Source of the DNA: Lutibacter sp.
Lineage (GTDB): Bacteria; Bacteroidota; Bacteroidia; Flavobacteriales; Flavobacteriaceae
Assembly (NCBI GenBank): GCA_021647265.1
Contig: JAKIVA010000024.1
Location: 1-40,447, forward strand
Length of the DNA stretch: 40,447 nucleotides
Reading direction: 5' to 3'
The notes under the pieces are model-generated. The model did no database searches, was not told where the DNA came from, and saw nothing but the letters and a program-made list of their open reading frames with translations. How positions within the stretch are numbered: position 1 is the stretch's first letter; each line of letters opens with the position of its first letter. This document shows positions 16,432 to 24,916 of the stretch, one piece after another. Both the position numbers and the translations under genes were made by a program.

Positions 16432-17484
16432 TTAATCCTCTTCATTAAAATACACTTTATAGAACTTCATTTTTTTCTCTTCATCATACCCTTTTTCTAA
16501 ATATTCACTTGCTGCATCAGGTGCATCAACATCTAATTTAATTTGAATATTGGTGTCAAGTTTAATTTCTGTTTTAATTTTTTGCTTCTGTTTTTTCAAT
16601 ACAATATCAGATACGGCAAATTGATTTCTCACCAATACATTATTTACTGCTTCAAATTGTTTTTTATAATCGTCAAACAACGGTTTAAAATCTTCATTTT
16701 CAGTAAAAACAACTTCTTTAAAGTCGTTGATATTTACCAACTCATTTTCTTTAAAAAAGTCAACTGTTTTTGCTAAAAACTTACTCTTTTCATGAACACC
16801 AAAATCTTCTTTAATAATTTCTTCTGAAAAGTCTTTGCACATTTCTATGTAATTTTGGGTATGCTGGTTGTTATCATCAGCATATTTGACATTTAAAAAG
16901 TTATTCAACCAATATTGTGCATCATAATTATTCGTATCTACACTTAAAACTACTTTTCCTTCGGTATCTGTTGAGTTAATTATTAAACAACCTTTATCTA
17001 ATTTTTTGGTGCTAATCCCTTTTTGAACAAAAACATCTAAACTGTCATTTTCCATAAAGGTTTGAAAGAAGTTGATTTTATTTTCAATCTTAAAAATCCC
17101 TATAGCTTGTGTTAATATATCTTTATATTCAATGTCTTCAAAGAGCGCAATAATAACATCGCCTATTTTAATTTGAGCAGAATTGGATTGTTCAAACAAG
17201 TGATTTACAATATGTTTTGAAACATCAATAAAAGTAGATTCGTCTTCAAAAATTTGTGATGAATAGCTATTAATTTCGTTTAATTCAATATTTGCATGGT
17301 GATTGAAGCGAAAACTTTCAGCTACATTTCCAAAGGGTTTCAATAAAAAAGGTTTCATCAACTCATAACTTTCTTCATCAAAAGTGATTACATTTTCTGA
17401 AAAAATATTGGTAGCACTATTAAACTTATTGCCTACTTTATGGATAATAAATTTAGAGATTGTCGCTCGGTTTCTTTTAATCAT
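16432..17484 (-). CDS. Nucleoid-associated protein of the NdpA/YejK family
   Basis: 350 residues, matching the 37-kDa nucleoid-associated protein family (PF04245). Characteristic segments are ISKFIIHKVGNK at the N-terminus, an acidic central region (FEDIEYKDILTQAIGIFKIENK), LDKGCLIINS and the middle motif NNYDAQYWLNNFLNV. The acidic C-terminus ends in YFNEED. In Escherichia coli YejK binds nucleoid DNA and interacts with topoisomerase IV; an equivalent role here is inferred only from family membership. The gene is convergent with lipB and upstream of nothing obviously related. Confidence 0.85.
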   Translation of the reverse strand: MIKRNRATISKFIIHKVGNKFNSATNIFSENVITFDEESYELMKPFLLKPFGNVAESFRFNHHANIELNEINSYSSQIFEDESTFIDVSKHIVNHLFEQSNSAQIKIGDVIIALFEDIEYKDILTQAIGIFKIENKINFFQTFMENDSLDVFVQKGISTKKLDKGCLIINSTDTEGKVVLSVDTNNYDAQYWLNNFLNVKYADDNNQHTQNYIEMCKDFSEEIIKEDFGVHEKSKFLAKTVDFFKENELVNINDFKEVVFTENEDFKPLFDDYKKQFEAVNNVLVRNQFAVSDIVLKKQKQKIKTEIKLDTNIQIKLDVDAPDAASEYLEKGYDEEKKMKFYKVYFNEED

Positions 17485-17540
17485 CAGTTACATTTTTAAC
17501 AAACGCAAATGTATTATTTTAAGATGATTATTTAGACTAA

Positions 17541-18143
17541 TTATAAATCTAATTTTAACTGTTCGGGTAATAATTTAAACGATTTTCTATGATAATTGGT
17601 AACCCCAAACTCTCGAATAGCATTTCTATGTTGCTTGGTTGGGTAGCCTTTATTCTTTTTCCAAAAATACTGAGGAAATTCTTTATCCAATTTTTGCATA
17701 AACGCATCTCTATACGTTTTTGCCAATACCGAGGCTGCTGCAATACTCATAAATTTAGCATCACCTTTTACAATTGTTGTGTGTGCTATGTTTTTATAAG
17801 GTTTAAACTTATTACCATCAACAATGATATGCTCGGGTGTTATTTGTAGTTTTTCAATGGCTTTATGCATTGCCAAAATAGATGCCTGTAAAATATTTAT
17901 TTCATCAATGGTATCTTCAAAAACATACGAGACTTTAAAAGCTACTGCATTTTCTTCAATAAATGGGCGTAACAAATTACGCTGTTTTTCAGTCAGTTGT
18001 TTTGAATCATTTAACAACGGGTGTTCAAAGTTTTCAGGTAAAATAACAGCTGCAGCAACCACAGGGCCAGCCAAACAACCTCTCCCTGCCTCATCTGTAC
18101 CAACTTCAATTTTATTTTTTAAATACTGTTTTTTTAGTCCCAT
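17541..18143 (-). CDS. rnhB: Ribonuclease HII
   Basis: 200 residues. It removes RNA from RNA-DNA hybrids and single ribonucleotides from DNA. Motifs are VGTDEAGRGCLAGPV (Asp17 and Glu18, metal ligands), LNDSKQLTEKQR, HIIVDGNKF and VKGDAKFMSIAAASVLAKTYRD, containing the remaining catalytic aspartates. The C-terminus has the KNKGYPTKQHRNAI segment typical of type 2 enzymes. It is divergent from the putative porin gene. Family length and motifs are complete. Confidence 0.96.
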   Translation of the reverse strand: MGLKKQYLKNKIEVGTDEAGRGCLAGPVVAAAVILPENFEHPLLNDSKQLTEKQRNLLRPFIEENAVAFKVSYVFEDTIDEINILQASILAMHKAIEKLQITPEHIIVDGNKFKPYKNIAHTTIVKGDAKFMSIAAASVLAKTYRDAFMQKLDKEFPQYFWKKNKGYPTKQHRNAIREFGVTNYHRKSFKLLPEQLKLDL

Positions 18144-18272
18144 AAATTAAAAACAACACACAAAATTAAAATTAATTCTCAAACCAACTACTTTTATTAA
18201 ATACATTAAATTTATTTTTATTATTTAAATTGGTATCTGCAATTTAGTAAGCTACATTTCGTTCAAATATTT

Positions 18273-18280
18273 TACCTTTG
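18273..18280 (+). promoter_or_regulatory. -7 element of the porin gene
   Basis: TACCTTTG is a perfect TAnnTTTG match, 21 bases upstream of ATG 18302. Transcription would start near 18286, downstream of the alternative ATG at 18278. This supports 18302 as the true translation start. Confidence 0.6.
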
Positions 18281-18301
18281 CATCTTATCTTAATGTTTCT
18301 T

Positions 18302-20563
18302 ATGAAAAAAATATTTTTTGTACTACTCTTAACCTTTTTTATCTTTAACGTGTCTGCACAAAGAAAATTATTATCAGGAGCGGAAGGAAGGTTATTTGAA
18401 AATGACACCACTTCATTTAATGAGGAAGTACAAATTAAATTAGATGGTTTAACAAAATATACCGATTATAAAATTATTTCAATTAATAACGATACCACGC
18501 TTGTTGATACTACATTAACGTTAAAAAAGTATTATAAATTTAATTATCTTCGAAAAGATAATTTTGAATTATTGCCATTTCACAATCAAGGACAAACTTT
18601 TAATAAACTAGGATATAGCTTCCAAAACAAGTCTTTATTCCCAACAATTGGTGCAAATGCCAAACAATTTAATTACTATAAAATTGAAGATATTTACTAT
18701 TACGATGTACCTACCCCAACTTCAGAAATATTATATAGAAGTGGGTTAGAACAAGGTCAGGTTTTAGACGCATTTTTAACAATGAATACTTCCAAACAAT
18801 TTAATTTTTCTTTAGCTTATAAGGGACTCCGATCATTGGGTAAATATAGAAATACCTTGGCAAGCCACGGGAATTTTAGAAGTACTTTTAATTACCACAC
18901 AAAAAATAAAAAATATTTTGCAAGAGGTCATTTTTCATCATTTGATTTAACAAATAATGAAAATGGAGGATTAACGGAAGAATCTATCATAAATTTTGAA
19001 AGTAATGACCCTAGTTATATTGATAGGGCAAGATTAGATGTAAATTTTATTGATACTGAAAATTTGTTAGAAGGAAAACGTTATTATTTGGAGCAACTAC
19101 TTACTGTTTTTTCCAAAAATGGCAATATAAAAAAACACAATACTGTTATTTTAAACAAGATAAAAAAATACAATAGTGTTATTAAGCAAATTGAGAATTT
19201 AAAAAAAGATACTGTTGCTTCTAAGAAAAAAACCAAAGGAAAGGTTTCAAAAAAACGAAAAAAACCCATCTTAAATATAAAAACTTCAACTACTAAACAA
19301 AATGCCATTCCAACTAAAAAGAATGTAAAAACCGATTCCTTAAGCATTACCAAACTAGACTCAATTAAAAAAGTAAATAGCGTAAAAATTGATTCTCTGT
19401 TAATAATAGCGTCTAAAATTAAAACGGATTCAACTCAATTAATAACCTTAAATAAAAAATCGTATCTCGATGTTAAATTGGGACATACTTTTATGTATGA
19501 AACCAAAAATTATCGTTTTAAACAAGTTTCAATAACACCTATTTTTGGAGAGGCTTTTGGCGCCTCTATTTCTGATCATACTTCCTATCAGAAATCAAAT
19601 AATCAATTTTATCTTCAAATAAATTCACCATATACAGGTGAACTAAAAGTTAAAGCAACGTATTTCACCTATAACTACCACTACAACAGCATACTATATT
19701 ATGACAATCAAACTATTCCTGATAAATTAAAAGGAAATGCAATTGCTGCAGGTGCAGATTGGAAAATAAAGTTTGGAACTATTTATTTAAATGCTGATGC
19801 CAGCTCAATCATCACTGGAGATTTAACAGGTAGTTCTATTAAAGCAAATGCTATGTTTAAAAAAGATAGTACTTATAGCGTTAAAGGATTTGCCGAATTA
19901 ACTTCAAAAACGCCCGATTTTAATACGCTATTGTATCAAAGTGATTATATAGATTACAATTGGCAAAACAACTTTAACAATGAAAATATTTCACTTGTTG
20001 GTATTGAATTTAAATATCCTAAATGGGGAAGTGTAAAAGCCAGTTATAATTTAATTGATAACTATACCTATTTTGATGAAAACTCAAAACCGGTACAAGC
20101 TACAGAAACTTTAAATTATTTAAAAGTAAAAATGAATGCCGCAGTTAGCTATAAAAAGTTTACGCTAGACAATACCGTAATGTATCAAAAAGTCTCAAAA
20201 GGAGAATCGTTTTTTAGAGTTCCTGAATTGGTTACAAGAAATACGTTGTATTATGCGAGCTATGTATTTAAAGGAAAACCTATGTACTTACAAACAGGGG
20301 TAACTTTTAAATATTTTACTTCTTATAATATAAATGCCTACAACCCTTTACTCAGTGAATTTGTTTTGCAAAACGAAACTAAAATTGGAGATTTTCCAAT
20401 GCTAGATTTTTTTGTTAATGCACAAATTCGTAGAACTCGTATTTATTTTAAAGTTGAAAATTTTGGAGCAGGATTTACCGGTAGAAATTATTATTCAGCA
20501 CCTAATTATCCTTACAGAGATTTAACGGTTCGGTTCGGTTTGGTTTGGAATTGGTTTATCTAA
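18302..20563 (+). CDS. Putative outer-membrane porin (large Bacteroidetes family)
   Basis: 753 residues from ATG 18302. The signal peptide is MKKIFFVLLLTFFIFNVSAQ. The protein has repeated amphipathic beta-strand patterns (FNFSLAYKGLRSLGKYRN, FNYHTKNKKYFARGHFS, GELKVKATYFTYNYHYNS) and ends in a terminal strand, DLTVRFGLVWNWFI, with a C-terminal aromatic plus Ile. The layout fits the flavobacterial 'putative porin' family often found next to rnhB, as here. Residues about 280-370 are a Lys/Ser/Thr-rich low-complexity insertion (KKDTVASKKKTKGKVSKKRK and similar) that is unlikely to be barrel and is probably an exposed or periplasmic loop. The transported substrate is unknown. Confidence 0.75.
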   Translation: MKKIFFVLLLTFFIFNVSAQRKLLSGAEGRLFENDTTSFNEEVQIKLDGLTKYTDYKIISINNDTTLVDTTLTLKKYYKFNYLRKDNFELLPFHNQGQTFNKLGYSFQNKSLFPTIGANAKQFNYYKIEDIYYYDVPTPTSEILYRSGLEQGQVLDAFLTMNTSKQFNFSLAYKGLRSLGKYRNTLASHGNFRSTFNYHTKNKKYFARGHFSSFDLTNNENGGLTEESIINFESNDPSYIDRARLDVNFIDTENLLEGKRYYLEQLLTVFSKNGNIKKHNTVILNKIKKYNSVIKQIENLKKDTVASKKKTKGKVSKKRKKPILNIKTSTTKQNAIPTKKNVKTDSLSITKLDSIKKVNSVKIDSLLIIASKIKTDSTQLITLNKKSYLDVKLGHTFMYETKNYRFKQVSITPIFGEAFGASISDHTSYQKSNNQFYLQINSPYTGELKVKATYFTYNYHYNSILYYDNQTIPDKLKGNAIAAGADWKIKFGTIYLNADASSIITGDLTGSSIKANAMFKKDSTYSVKGFAELTSKTPDFNTLLYQSDYIDYNWQNNFNNENISLVGIEFKYPKWGSVKASYNLIDNYTYFDENSKPVQATETLNYLKVKMNAAVSYKKFTLDNTVMYQKVSKGESFFRVPELVTRNTLYYASYVFKGKPMYLQTGVTFKYFTSYNINAYNPLLSEFVLQNETKIGDFPMLDFFVNAQIRRTRIYFKVENFGAGFTGRNYYSAPNYPYRDLTVRFGLVWNWFI

Positions 20564-20576
20564 AAAAACTTTATTT

Positions 20577-20776
20577 AACGTGAGTTCTACTTAAAAAACG
20601 TAGAGAATAAATAAAAGGATATTGATTAGCAGAGCACTTTGTCAGGTTGAGCGCAGTCGAAACCTATTTAAAAACCTTTCTACTGCTCCCAAGGTAACAT
20701 TAGCGTTTTAATTTCATATTTAAAACATTGATTATAAGCAATTAAATCGGACTATAAGCTGTGAACTTGGAGTGAA
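20577..20776. mobile_element. MITE-like repeat, copy A (short form)
   Basis: It begins AACGTGAGTTCTACTTAA and continues through AGCACTTTGTCAGGTTGAGC and CGCAGTCGAAACCTATTTAA, matching the left part of the element at 26197-26636. Its right half (CAAGGTAACATTAGCG and onward) matches the right part of the same element. The right terminal repeat is degenerate (GAACTTGGAGTG). No coding capacity. It lacks about 240 bases present in copy B. Confidence 0.6.
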
Positions 20777-20918
20777 TTGATAGTGTATCTTTCCGTTTTT
20801 ATTGATTTATAAATATAACCTGTTGTTCATTTTGATAAAATTTCGTTAATTCTAGTGGATTTTAGTCTTTTTAGGCTTGAAATTAGTATCGATAATAAGT
20901 TTTTCAGCTAAAAACGGG

Positions 20919-20987
20919 TGTCATTCCTGCGAAGGCAGGAATCCATAAATAGGATGCGTTTAGATTCCTGCCTTCGCAGGAATGACA
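20919..20987. repeat. Perfect 25-bp inverted repeat, REP-like
   Basis: The arms are 20919-20943 and 20963-20987, separated by 19 bases. Each arm has its own small hairpin (CCTGC-GAAG-GCAGG), so the unit can fold into a cruciform with nested stems. The TGTCATTCCTGCGAAGGCAG type is a widespread bacterial extragenic palindrome. A related degenerate unit lies near 33163-33253. Confidence 0.8.
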
Positions 20988-21246
20988 AAACAACTATAAA
21001 AAGCACTAATTCAATAATTTGCATTATTTTACTTATAGCGAAGTGACGTAACAGTAAGTTTAAAGAATCAAAATGCACAACAAGTAAATACAATACAAAT
21101 CTAAAGGTCGGCAAGGCAGGTGATTTTCAATAGAAAATTGTACTTCAACAAGCCTGTCTGCCGACAAGGCAGGCTCAGTAGAACTATCGAGAACTGTTCA
21201 GAAAGACAAAAATTTGATTCTCAATACAAAACAAATTATGAAGCTA

Positions 21247-22974
21247 TTATTTAGTAACCAACTGTTTAATTTTTATTTGAAAAGCTGCAAAAATTAAGGT
21301 CATAATTGGACTTAGCCAGTTAAAAATAGCATAGACAAAATAATCTGCCACACCCACACCTAAAACACTAGATTGGTATGCACCTCCTGTATTCCAAGGA
21401 ACCAATGTTGAAGTTACAGTCCCTGAATCTTCTAGTGTTCTACTTAAATTTTCTGGAGCCAACCCTCTATCTTTAAAAGCTTTTGCATACATTTTCCCTG
21501 GAACAACGATGGCTAAATATTGGTCTGATGCTGTTGCATTTAACGTAATACAGCTAAACACAGTACTGGCAAATAATCCAAAAACAGAATCAAACATATT
21601 TAAAATTGAACTACTTATTTTAGCCAAAGCACCTATGGCATCCATAACCCCACCAAAAGTCATTGCACAAATAATTAGCCAAATTGTTCCTAACATACCC
21701 CCCATTCCTTTGGCTTCAAATAAACCATTAAGTCGCTCATCTTCTGTTTGTATTGACGTTTCAACTGTTAAAGCATTCATCACTGAAAAGTAAGCCGATT
21801 GCAAAAAATTAGTTGGTTGCGCCATTAAATTTAGTGTTCCTATTTCCTTTCCATCTTTAAAAATAGTTGTTGTTCCTAAAAATTCTTCACTCACAGAGGT
21901 TTTAGAAGATGGAAGATTAAAAACAACAGGTTTTGACATTGTAACCCCTTCTTCTTTAGAGATTAATGTATACACACCTGGTGATTGATAATTATTGTTT
22001 GATACATTATCCCAAGCTACATAATCTTTAAATTCACTGGAAACCTTTGTTACTTCATATCTCAATCCCTGATCCCAAATAATAGCACTTTGAAAAATAG
22101 TTGCAAAAATACCACCTAATAGTGCTCCAATAATTAAAGCTATTAAAGGTGATGTTTTTCTAATAATTAATAAAATGACTATGGAAGGAACAATAAAAAG
22201 CCAAGGTGTAACATTGAACGAAGCTTTAATTCCTAAAAGCATTTTTTCAGTATTTACACTTCCTGAAGCATCAATATTAAATCCAATAATTACAAATACA
22301 ATTAAAGTGATTATAATTGTAGGAACCGTGGTGTAGGTCATGTATTTTATATGTGTAAAAAGTTCTCCTCCTGCTACAGCTGGAGCTAAGTTTGTTGTAT
22401 CAGATAATGGTGACATTTTATCTCCAAAATAAGCTCCCGATAATACAGCTCCGGCAGTCATTCCTGCAGGAACACCTAAAGCATTTCCAATTCCCATAAG
22501 TGCAATTCCAACAGTTGCCGAAGTTGTCCAAGAACTACCTGTTGCTATTGATACAATACAACAAATTACAAGTGATGCTGCTAAAAATACAGTTGGATTT
22601 AAAATTTGTAAACCGTAATAAATCATTGAAGGTATAATGCCACTTATCAACCAAGTACCTGCCAAGGCGCCTACCATTAACAAAATAATAATAGCACTAG
22701 AAGTAGATTTAATATTTTCACCTACTTCTTCAAGCATTAGTTTATAAGGAACTTTATTTGAAAAACCTACAATTGCAGCCACGGCGGCACCCATTAATAA
22801 TATAAACTGATTACTCCCGCTTAGTGCATCATCTCCATAAACATATACATTAAAAGCCAACATCCCAATAAGTGCAACAATAGGAATTAAAGCTTCCCAT
22901 ATACTCAATTCTTTATTTTCTATAATTTTTAGATCTCCAACTTTAATTTCTGATAGGTTTTTATCTTCTTGCAT
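21247..22974 (-). CDS. NhaC-family Na+/H+ antiporter
   Basis: 575 residues from ATG 22974. A start at 23004 is possible but lies close to the upstream gene's terminator. Many hydrophobic helices are present: ALIPIVALIGMLAFNVYVYG, FILLMGAAVAAIVGF, the conserved block ATGSSWTTSATVGIALMGIG, GAYFGDKMSPLSDTTNLAPAV, and TLVPWNTGGAYQSSVLGV near the C-terminus. These are NhaC signature segments, implying sodium efflux coupled to proton entry in the inner membrane. Between helices at about residues 300-400 is a non-hydrophobic insertion (YEVTKVSSEFKDYVAWDN, then SKEEGVTMSKPVVFNLPSSK) of about 90 residues with beta character, absent from short NhaC proteins. Substrate specificity cannot be read from the sequence. 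Confidence 0.88.
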   Translation of the reverse strand: MQEDKNLSEIKVGDLKIIENKELSIWEALIPIVALIGMLAFNVYVYGDDALSGSNQFILLMGAAVAAIVGFSNKVPYKLMLEEVGENIKSTSSAIIILLMVGALAGTWLISGIIPSMIYYGLQILNPTVFLAASLVICCIVSIATGSSWTTSATVGIALMGIGNALGVPAGMTAGAVLSGAYFGDKMSPLSDTTNLAPAVAGGELFTHIKYMTYTTVPTIIITLIVFVIIGFNIDASGSVNTEKMLLGIKASFNVTPWLFIVPSIVILLIIRKTSPLIALIIGALLGGIFATIFQSAIIWDQGLRYEVTKVSSEFKDYVAWDNVSNNNYQSPGVYTLISKEEGVTMSKPVVFNLPSSKTSVSEEFLGTTTIFKDGKEIGTLNLMAQPTNFLQSAYFSVMNALTVETSIQTEDERLNGLFEAKGMGGMLGTIWLIICAMTFGGVMDAIGALAKISSSILNMFDSVFGLFASTVFSCITLNATASDQYLAIVVPGKMYAKAFKDRGLAPENLSRTLEDSGTVTSTLVPWNTGGAYQSSVLGVGVADYFVYAIFNWLSPIMTLIFAAFQIKIKQLVTK

Positions 22975-23030
22975 TCTTACATTTTTAGGAATGTAATGAT
23001 ACACAAATTTGAAACCTTTTGCAACTAAAA

Positions 23031-23057
23031 AAACCCATTCAAAATTCGAATGAGTTT
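23031..23057 (-). terminator. Intrinsic terminator after the methionine gamma-lyase-type gene
   Basis: In minus-strand sense, AAACTCATTC pairs with GAATGGGTTT (one G-U pair) over a 7-base loop and runs into further U residues. It lies 25 bases past the stop at 23083. Confidence 0.75.
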
Positions 23058-23082
23058 ATTTTATATTAAAAAGAGTTGACAA

Positions 23083-24282
23083 TTATAAAATTCCTATATC
23101 CGTCATGCATTTATGCATTGCTCTATAAGTTCTATCAATATTGTTATCTAGTCCTATTGAAAACCGAATAATTCCATCTGAAAGACCCATTTTCTCTTGT
23201 TCTTCTTCTGGTATTTCAGAAGATGTACTCGTTCCTGGTGCACTAAACAGTGTTTTGTAAAATCCTAAACTTACCGCTAAATAACCCAAGTTATTATGTT
23301 GCATTAATTCCATTAATTCATTGGCTTTTTCCAAGGTTCCAACATCAATGGTCATAATTCCACCAAAACCGTATTCTTCGTTATAAATCGTTTTAAAAAG
23401 TTCATAATCACTATGGCTTTTTAAACCTGGATACACAACTTTTAAACCGTCATTTTCAAAATGTTCTGCTAAATACAGTGCATTTTTACTGTGTTTTTTC
23501 ATTCTAATATGTAGCGTTCTCAAGTTTTTCAATATACTTGCTGCACGTAAACTATCCATGACAGGGCCTAACAACATTGCCGCTCCATTGTTCACATTTC
23601 GTAAACTATCTATAAATTCTTGTGATGCGCAAACCACACCACCAACAGTATCATTCGTACCATTAATAAATTTTGTTAAACTGTGAATGGTTATATCAGC
23701 TCCTAGTTTTTGTGGTGAGATTATTAAAGGGGTAAACGTGTTATCAATCACTAATAAAATATGGTGTTTTTTTGCAATTTTAGACAATGCTGAAATGTTG
23801 GCCACTTCTAATAGTGGATTACTAACAGACTCACAATAAATCATTTTAGTTGTTGAAGTAATCGCTGCTTCAACTTTTTCCAACGAAGTAATATCTACAA
23901 ATGATGTTTTAATATTAAATTTTGGTGTAAAGTTTTTTAAAAACGCATAGGTTCCTCCGTAAATAGTTCTACTCGAAACAATGTGGTCTCCTGATCCACA
24001 AACTTGTAATAATACTGAAGTAATTGCCCCCATACCTGACGCAGCTACATTGGCTGTTTCTGTAAATTCCATAGCTGCCAAAGCTTCTCCTAAGTATAAA
24101 TTACTAGGACTTGTATGACGGGAATATAAATAACACCCCTCTGCCTGACCTTCAAAAGTATCAAGCATTGTTTTTGCATGTAAAAATGTATAGGTTGCTG
24201 AATCTGAAATTGAAGGATTTACACCCCCAAACTCTCCAAAATATTGTAAATCTTGAATATTATTTGCTGGTTTATTGCTCAT
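23083..24282 (-). CDS. Methionine gamma-lyase-type PLP enzyme (Cys/Met metabolism family)
   Basis: 399 residues. This is a fold-type I PLP enzyme of the trans-sulfuration family. Motifs are YLYSRHTSPSNLYLGEALAAMEF (phosphate contact of the neighbouring subunit), ASGMGAITSVLLQVCGSGDH, IYGGTYAFL, IYCESVSNPLLEVANI, VIDNTFTPLI and HSLTKFINGTND with the PLP lysine at Lys204. The C-terminus has FSIGLDNNIDRT. Reaction candidates are methionine gamma-lyase, cystathionine gamma-lyase/synthase or O-acetylhomoserine sulfhydrylase. The divergent Lrp/AsnC regulator, a common partner of methionine gamma-lyase genes, favours amino acid catabolism. Confidence 0.85.
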   Translation of the reverse strand: MSNKPANNIQDLQYFGEFGGVNPSISDSATYTFLHAKTMLDTFEGQAEGCYLYSRHTSPSNLYLGEALAAMEFTETANVAASGMGAITSVLLQVCGSGDHIVSSRTIYGGTYAFLKNFTPKFNIKTSFVDITSLEKVEAAITSTTKMIYCESVSNPLLEVANISALSKIAKKHHILLVIDNTFTPLIISPQKLGADITIHSLTKFINGTNDTVGGVVCASQEFIDSLRNVNNGAAMLLGPVMDSLRAASILKNLRTLHIRMKKHSKNALYLAEHFENDGLKVVYPGLKSHSDYELFKTIYNEEYGFGGIMTIDVGTLEKANELMELMQHNNLGYLAVSLGFYKTLFSAPGTSTSSEIPEEEQEKMGLSDGIIRFSIGLDNNIDRTYRAMHKCMTDIGIL

Positions 24283-24327
24283 GATTAAAGTTTTTATGTT
24301 ATAAAATTACAAAACCACCACTTAATA

Positions 24328-24372
24328 AACTGTATTTTTTAACAATCTTAGTCGTTTTAACTGTATTTTTTA
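24328..24372. promoter_or_regulatory. Twin 14-bp direct repeats between the PLP enzyme and Lrp genes
   Basis: AACTGTATTTTTTA occurs exactly at 24328-24341 and 24359-24372. The copies are 31 bp apart start to start, close to three helical turns. The site lies in the 156-bp divergent promoter region and is a strong candidate operator for the neighbouring Lrp/AsnC protein. Confidence 0.6.
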
Positions 24373-24438
24373 TACAACATAGTGTATTTACCTTAATACT
24401 TCTATTATTTTACTTATTTTTAGCAAAAATTACTGACA

Positions 24439-24912
24439 ATGTTAAAACTAGACCAAACAGATAAAAAAATTTTAAAGCTGCTTCAAACAAATTCAAAAGC
24501 AAATATTAAAGAAATTGCACTAAAAATTAACTTAACACAAACACCTACCTATGAACGTATTAAAAGACTGGAAAAACACGGTGTTATTCAGCAATATGTA
24601 GCTGTTTTAAATAAGGAAAAATTAGGTTATACCATTGAAGTATTTTGTCAGGTTACCTTATTGGTTCACTCTAAAGAATTGATTCGGAAATTTGAGATTG
24701 CAGTTAATAAAATGGAGGAAGTTATTGAATGTTTTCATATAGCCGGCAACTATGATTATTTGTTAAAAGTAATTGTAAAGGATATGAAAAGCTATCAACT
24801 TTTTTTGAAAAACAAATTAGCCATCTTAGATTCTGTTGGGAATGTGCAAAGTACCTTTGTAATGTCTTCAACAAAAAAAACTGGAATACTTAACTTTAAT
24901 GAAGAAACCTGA
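24439..24912 (+). CDS. Lrp/AsnC-family transcriptional regulator
   Basis: 157 residues. The N-terminal winged helix-turn-helix reads LDQTDKKILKLLQTNSKANI, then LTQTPTYERIKRLEKHGVIQQYVAVLN. A C-terminal RAM (ligand-binding, ACT-like) domain follows (IEVFCQVTL, then VIECFHIAGNYDYLLKVIVKDM). Proteins of this family bind DNA as multimers and respond to amino acids. Divergent from the methionine gamma-lyase-type gene, which is its probable target; exact direct repeats lie in the shared promoter region. Confidence 0.93.
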   Translation: MLKLDQTDKKILKLLQTNSKANIKEIALKINLTQTPTYERIKRLEKHGVIQQYVAVLNKEKLGYTIEVFCQVTLLVHSKELIRKFEIAVNKMEEVIECFHIAGNYDYLLKVIVKDMKSYQLFLKNKLAILDSVGNVQSTFVMSSTKKTGILNFNEET

Positions 24913-24916
24913 GAAA

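Larger units (their letters stand above)
20564..21246. other. Repeat-rich non-coding spacer
   Basis: 683 bases without a credible gene, between the end of the porin gene and the end of the NhaC gene. It holds a short MITE-like element (20577-20776), a 25-bp perfect inverted repeat (20919-20987) and a GC-rich dyad (about 21106-21180: GTCGGCAAGGCAGG, later CCTGTCTGCCGAC and AAGGCAGGC). A minus-strand ORF through the palindrome is an artefact of the repeat. Confidence 0.7.

Noticed and set aside
19084..19353. Minus-strand ORF of 89 codons opposite the porin insertion
   Set aside because: It is a shadow of the Lys-rich coding segment (AAA codons read as TTT, giving Phe runs) and has no independent support.
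20908..21114. Minus-strand ORF of 68 codons with FLRRQESK and SCLRRNDT
   Set aside because: It is the translation of the palindromic REP-like repeat; similar peptides arise wherever that repeat occurs.
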